From an uncultured Bacteroidaceae bacterium (GTDB lineage Bacteria > Bacteroidota > Bacteroidia > Bacteroidales > Bacteroidaceae), in the NCBI GenBank assembly GCA_905234735.1, contig CAJOJA010000008.1:90625-154624 (forward strand): a stretch of 64,000 bases of DNA, in the 5' to 3' direction. The notes beneath the pieces were generated by a model. It was not told where the DNA came from. It ran no database searches and was given only the letters and a program-made list of their open reading frames with translations. Below, piece by piece: positions 62,007 to 64,000 of this stretch. Each line of letters opens with the position of its first letter. The first letter of the stretch is position 1. The position numbers and the translations under genes are program-made.

Positions 62007-62365
62007 CATTTTTTTGCTGATTAAATAAAGAGCGCAAGGTTTTTTTTTCATTTCCGCTCACTAAATCATACCTTAGCGTCAATGAAACAAACTAATACTT
62101 CTATGAAGATTAGGATATGCCTACATTATTACGTATAAATAGGGGATGGACAAAATAAAGGCAATATTTCTGTGGAGTGATGTAGTTATCTGGAGTGAGG
62201 GAGATAATCATTGTGTGTGTTGTCGGTGAGATGTTATATAGTGAATTTATATTTTGTGAAATAATACCACAATACCACTTTTTTGATGTTTATAGATTGA
62301 CAATCAATCTGTTGAAAAGTGAGATTAGGGTGTGATATTTCGGTGAGATTGTGAGATTTCCGGTT

Positions 62366-62450
62366 TGACCGAGGTTTGAACGATACTATGACCGAGGCTC
62401 GGACGATAGTATCGTCGAGGCTCGGACATTAGTATGGTCGGAGCTTGTCT
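62366..62450. repeat. Tandem palindromic repeats (cgaggctcggac-gatagtat)
   Basis: Three to four degenerate copies of about 24-25 bases: accgaggtttgaacgatactatg, accgaggctcggacgatagtatcgt, cgaggctcggacattagtatggt, cggagcttgtc. Units contain near-palindromes (cgatagtatcg, ccgaggctcgg). Confidence 0.7.
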
Positions 62451-62624
62451 CATGCATGAGCCAGATGCTATCGATAATGTAGCGGGCAGTGGCAATATCA
62501 CGCTCACTGGTCTTGATTTAGAAGTCGTGCTACCATAAAAGTGCTATAGCGGTACCACGCGAGTGATATTGTCAACTTTGTCGAATAAATGCTGCGCCTC
62601 GGCAATGCTTATGAAGCATAGCAT
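62386..62624 (-). pseudogene. Frameshifted coding remnant
   Basis: From ATG 62624 the minus strand reads MLCFISIAEAQHLFDKVDNITRVVPL and stops at 62544. In another frame 62517-62386 reads IKTSERDIATARYIIDSIWLMHETSSDHTN and continues to a stop. Both have coding character and lie in order, as if one gene acquired a frameshift. Family not recognised. The start sits inside the 62596-62633 hairpin. Confidence 0.4.
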
Positions 62625-62633
62625 TGCCGAGGC
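62596..62633. other. Long perfect hairpin (GCCTCGGCAATGC stem)
   Basis: GCCTCGGCAATGC-t-TATG-aag-CATA-GCATTGCCGAGGC: 13 perfect pairs, one bulged T, four more pairs and a 3-base loop. There is no T-run on either side. It could be a structured RNA element, an end of a small mobile element or a protein-binding site. Confidence 0.7.
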
Positions 62634-62758
62634 TTGCACTTTACTTGACCTCCTCGAAAACGACTCTAACTGACTATCAATGCGTTAGCACCGGATGTTG
62701 CATACATGTCGCAAAAACGGAAATAACCATTGATAATCAATATGTTACAAAATCATTG

Positions 62759-62766
62759 CAAAGGTA
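62759..62766 (-). promoter_or_regulatory. Minus-strand promoter-like TACCTTTG
   Basis: TACCTTTGCAATG on the minus strand would drive transcription leftward into the hairpin and the decayed coding remnant. Confidence 0.4.
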
Positions 62767-62971
62767 CAGATTTCTCCCCAAACAACCAAAAGAAAACACA
62801 GAAAAAACACAAACCTGATGATTTTTCTTGATTCGGATTGCCTTCTTCAAGTTTGCCCATCTTATATTTCTGTCAATGCTGCCACTTTTTTAATTCAGCC
62901 CATTTCCCTTTACATTACATCCTTCGGATAAACAAAGAGAATATTCCCCAAATCGATATTCAATCAATTTT

Positions 62972-63012
62972 TAAGTGCGATTTTTGTAGTTTTCTTGCAA
63001 AAATCGAACTTA
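62972..63012. other. 15-bp inverted repeat (taagtgcgatttttg)
   Basis: TAAGTGCGATTTTTG and CAAAAATCGAACTTA pair with one mismatch around an 11-base loop. Confidence 0.55.
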
Positions 63013-63119
63013 AATCGCAAAATATATATCTTTCGCTTGTTCCCTACTGAATGGATGTCCCCGCGCTTGGCTTTGACGCTTTGCCAAGCAAAGAACTTTC
63101 TTTGCTTCCATCATGAATG

Positions 63120-63438
63120 GGGATTATCCCCAAGCTATGCAACAGATAATGGCGGTAAAAATGGCGGTAATGTTGGCGGTAAAAATGGCGGAGATGTCCC
63201 CAGCTTGTCCCCAGTTTGTCCCCAGCTTTGTCACAAGTCTTGTCACAAGTCTTGTCACAAGACGAAGAAAAGGATGCAAGTATTGATGCAAAAGATGCAA
63301 CCTCCAGTTCAAAGGTTGCAACCTTGGATGAAAAGGCTGCAAGTTTGGCGGACAATAGACGAAATAGCGCAATTCGCAAACAGAGACAAGAACTATATAA
63401 GGAACCCCATTGATAGTCAAAAAGACTTCAATAGTTAG
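63120..63438 (+). pseudogene. Repeat-rich remnant, possibly the tail of a DNA-binding or Fic-type protein
   Basis: Short tandem repeats (tggcggtaaaaatggcggtaa; tgtccccag x4; ttgtcacaagtc x3) lead into a frame ending WRTIDEIAQFANRDKNYIRNPIDSQ, which resembles a winged-helix segment. GDK/GTS-rich repeats are familiar from tails of Fic and ATP-binding proteins of Prevotella, so this may be a decayed example; the minus strand also reads CDKTCDKTCDKAGDKLGTSWG. No start or intact domain can be supported. Confidence 0.35.
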
Positions 63439-63542
63439 GTATAATTGCTCATTTAAGGATACAAAAGTGAAGAAAAAGGCATAAAAGTGATTGTATTTTG
63501 CAGAAAAGATGATTTTTCTTCGTTATTTCGCAGGAATTTAGC

Positions 63543-63550
63543 TAATTTTG
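63543..63550 (+). promoter_or_regulatory. Promoter -7 element (TAATTTTG) of the AAA ATPase gene
   Basis: TAATTTTGTACGCG lies 68 bases before ATG 63618. Confidence 0.55.
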
Positions 63551-63617
63551 TACGCGTATTTAATTATAATAAGGTACAACCTCGTCAAAATAGAAAGTAT
63601 ATTAAAGAATCGGCATT

Positions 63618-64000
63618 ATGTCATACTCAAAGATTAAGGAAATTAAGACCCGTCTCTGGGACAAGTACGATGTGAGTATTATCGCCAACAAAGACGTAAA
63701 TATCATCGTTGGTATCAATGGCAGTGGCAAAACCACCTTGCTAAATGAGATTTATAAGCTTGCACTGGGAAATCTTGAAGATAAAAATCAAGTTATATAT
63801 GTGCCGTCTATCGATAATATAGCCATGCGTGACAAGCGTAAAACATCCAATGCGCTGACGCAGGATTTAGAGTTCTACATGTTCGATATGAAAATAGGGC
63901 CCTCTATGATGTACTATCGTATGTCAATGATAGATGCTTCCGCTGAGAAACAGGCTGAGATGAAAGCACGAATTGAGGATTTCCGCTCTGTCATCAATGG
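63618..64000 (+). CDS. AAA/ABC-type ATPase (partial, N-terminal 127 residues)
   Basis: Open from ATG 63618 (MSYSKIKEIKTRLWDKYDVS) to the window end; absent from the ORF track because it has no stop here. The Walker A motif is GINGSGKTTLLNEIYKL (about 33-49), preceded by a beta strand (DVNIIVG), as in SMC/OLD-like ATPases that start with a core P-loop. Stand-alone ATPases of this kind in Bacteroidota are often housed in defence or mobile loci, sometimes beside a DUF4435 protein, but the partner and the rest of the protein are outside the window. The surrounding gene-poor, repeat-rich DNA fits an accessory locus. Confidence 0.8.
   Translation, partial: MSYSKIKEIKTRLWDKYDVSIIANKDVNIIVGINGSGKTTLLNEIYKLALGNLEDKNQVIYVPSIDNIAMRDKRKTSNALTQDLEFYMFDMKIGPSMMYYRMSMIDASAEKQAEMKARIEDFRSVIN

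Larger units (their letters stand above)
62007..63617. other. Gene-poor AT-rich region with decayed fragments and repeats
   Basis: No intact gene is supported across these 1.6 kb. Specific parts are listed separately: tandem palindromic repeats (62366-62450), minus-strand coding fragments (62386-62624), a 17-bp hairpin (62596-62633), a minus promoter (62759), another inverted repeat (62972-63012) and a repeat-laden plus-strand remnant (63120-63438). attgacaatcaatctgtt (62297) and attgataatcaatatgtt (62729) are also near-copies. Confidence 0.7.

Noticed and set aside
62596-62633. Hairpin as an intrinsic terminator
   Set aside because: No T-run on either side and no functional gene ends there.
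63215-63262. CRISPR-like appearance of ttgtcacaagtc repeats
   Set aside because: Units are contiguous with no unique spacers and there are no cas genes; they are simple tandem repeats.
1-64000. tRNA, rRNA or an intact insertion sequence
   Set aside because: None recognised on reading both strands by eye; a tRNAscan or ISfinder search could overturn this.

Overview
The window reads as chromosomal DNA of a Prevotella-like member of the Bacteroidota. The evidence is internal: a type IX secretion (T9SS) SprA protein, two secreted proteins ending in T9SS type A-like tails, many promoters with the Bacteroidota TAnnTTTG -7 element, a type III glutamine synthetase, a serine palmitoyltransferase, a Na+-pumping methylmalonyl-CoA decarboxylase-type complex, a PPi-type phosphofructokinase and a DUF4923-type lipoprotein. 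I place it in or near Prevotellaceae; the species cannot be read from the sequence. No rRNA, tRNA, phage, complete IS or CRISPR array was recognised.

Layout. 1-3.4 kb: sprA (cut by the window edge) behind ruvA. 3.4-7.5 kb: glnN and cysQ, both preceded by the same roughly 140-bp imperfect repeat that carries their likely promoters; the copy before cysQ abuts a short IS110-like transposase relic. 7.5-14 kb: leftward operon metH-metF-MATE exporter-phosphoesterase. 14-18 kb: four-gene biotin-dependent decarboxylase operon (succinate to propionate branch). 18-25.6 kb: FAS1 lipoprotein, histidine phosphatase, xseA-xseB, PPi-PFK and a membrane-anchored GH25 muramidase. 25.6-31.3 kb: prmA, an aromatic/Gly-Arg-Ser-rich secreted protein, a FadL-like outer-membrane barrel and a GH20 hexosaminidase. 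31.5-38.4 kb: panC-panD, then a leftward six-gene run serC-serA-DUF1015-yigZ-rlu-DUF4923 lipoprotein. 38.5-46.8 kb: DbpA-like helicase and spt leftward, lipid kinase-udk-mltF-nuclease/helicase rightward.

46.8-64 kb is more accessory. A 1601-residue GH20 plus sialidase protein and a 999-residue double-SGNH protein lie side by side, both with T9SS-like tails, and look like a pair for stripping sialylated, possibly O-acetylated, host glycans; SprA at the other end of the window belongs to the machinery expected to export them. Then come a rhodanese plus metallo-beta-lactamase-fold lipoprotein, gene fragments, YjbR, an exported flavodoxin-glutathione peroxidase fusion, RidA, glycerate kinase and an EamA transporter. 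The last 1.6 kb before a truncated AAA ATPase is gene-poor, with decayed coding fragments, strong hairpins and tandem repeats.

The most interesting points are the flavodoxin-GPx fusion, the rhodanese-MBL fusion, the T9SS sialoglycan pair, a lytic transglycosylase whose lipoprotein signal lacks any canonical start codon, a nearly leaderless lipid kinase next to spt, the shared repeat in front of glnN and cysQ, and the decayed locus before the AAA ATPase.
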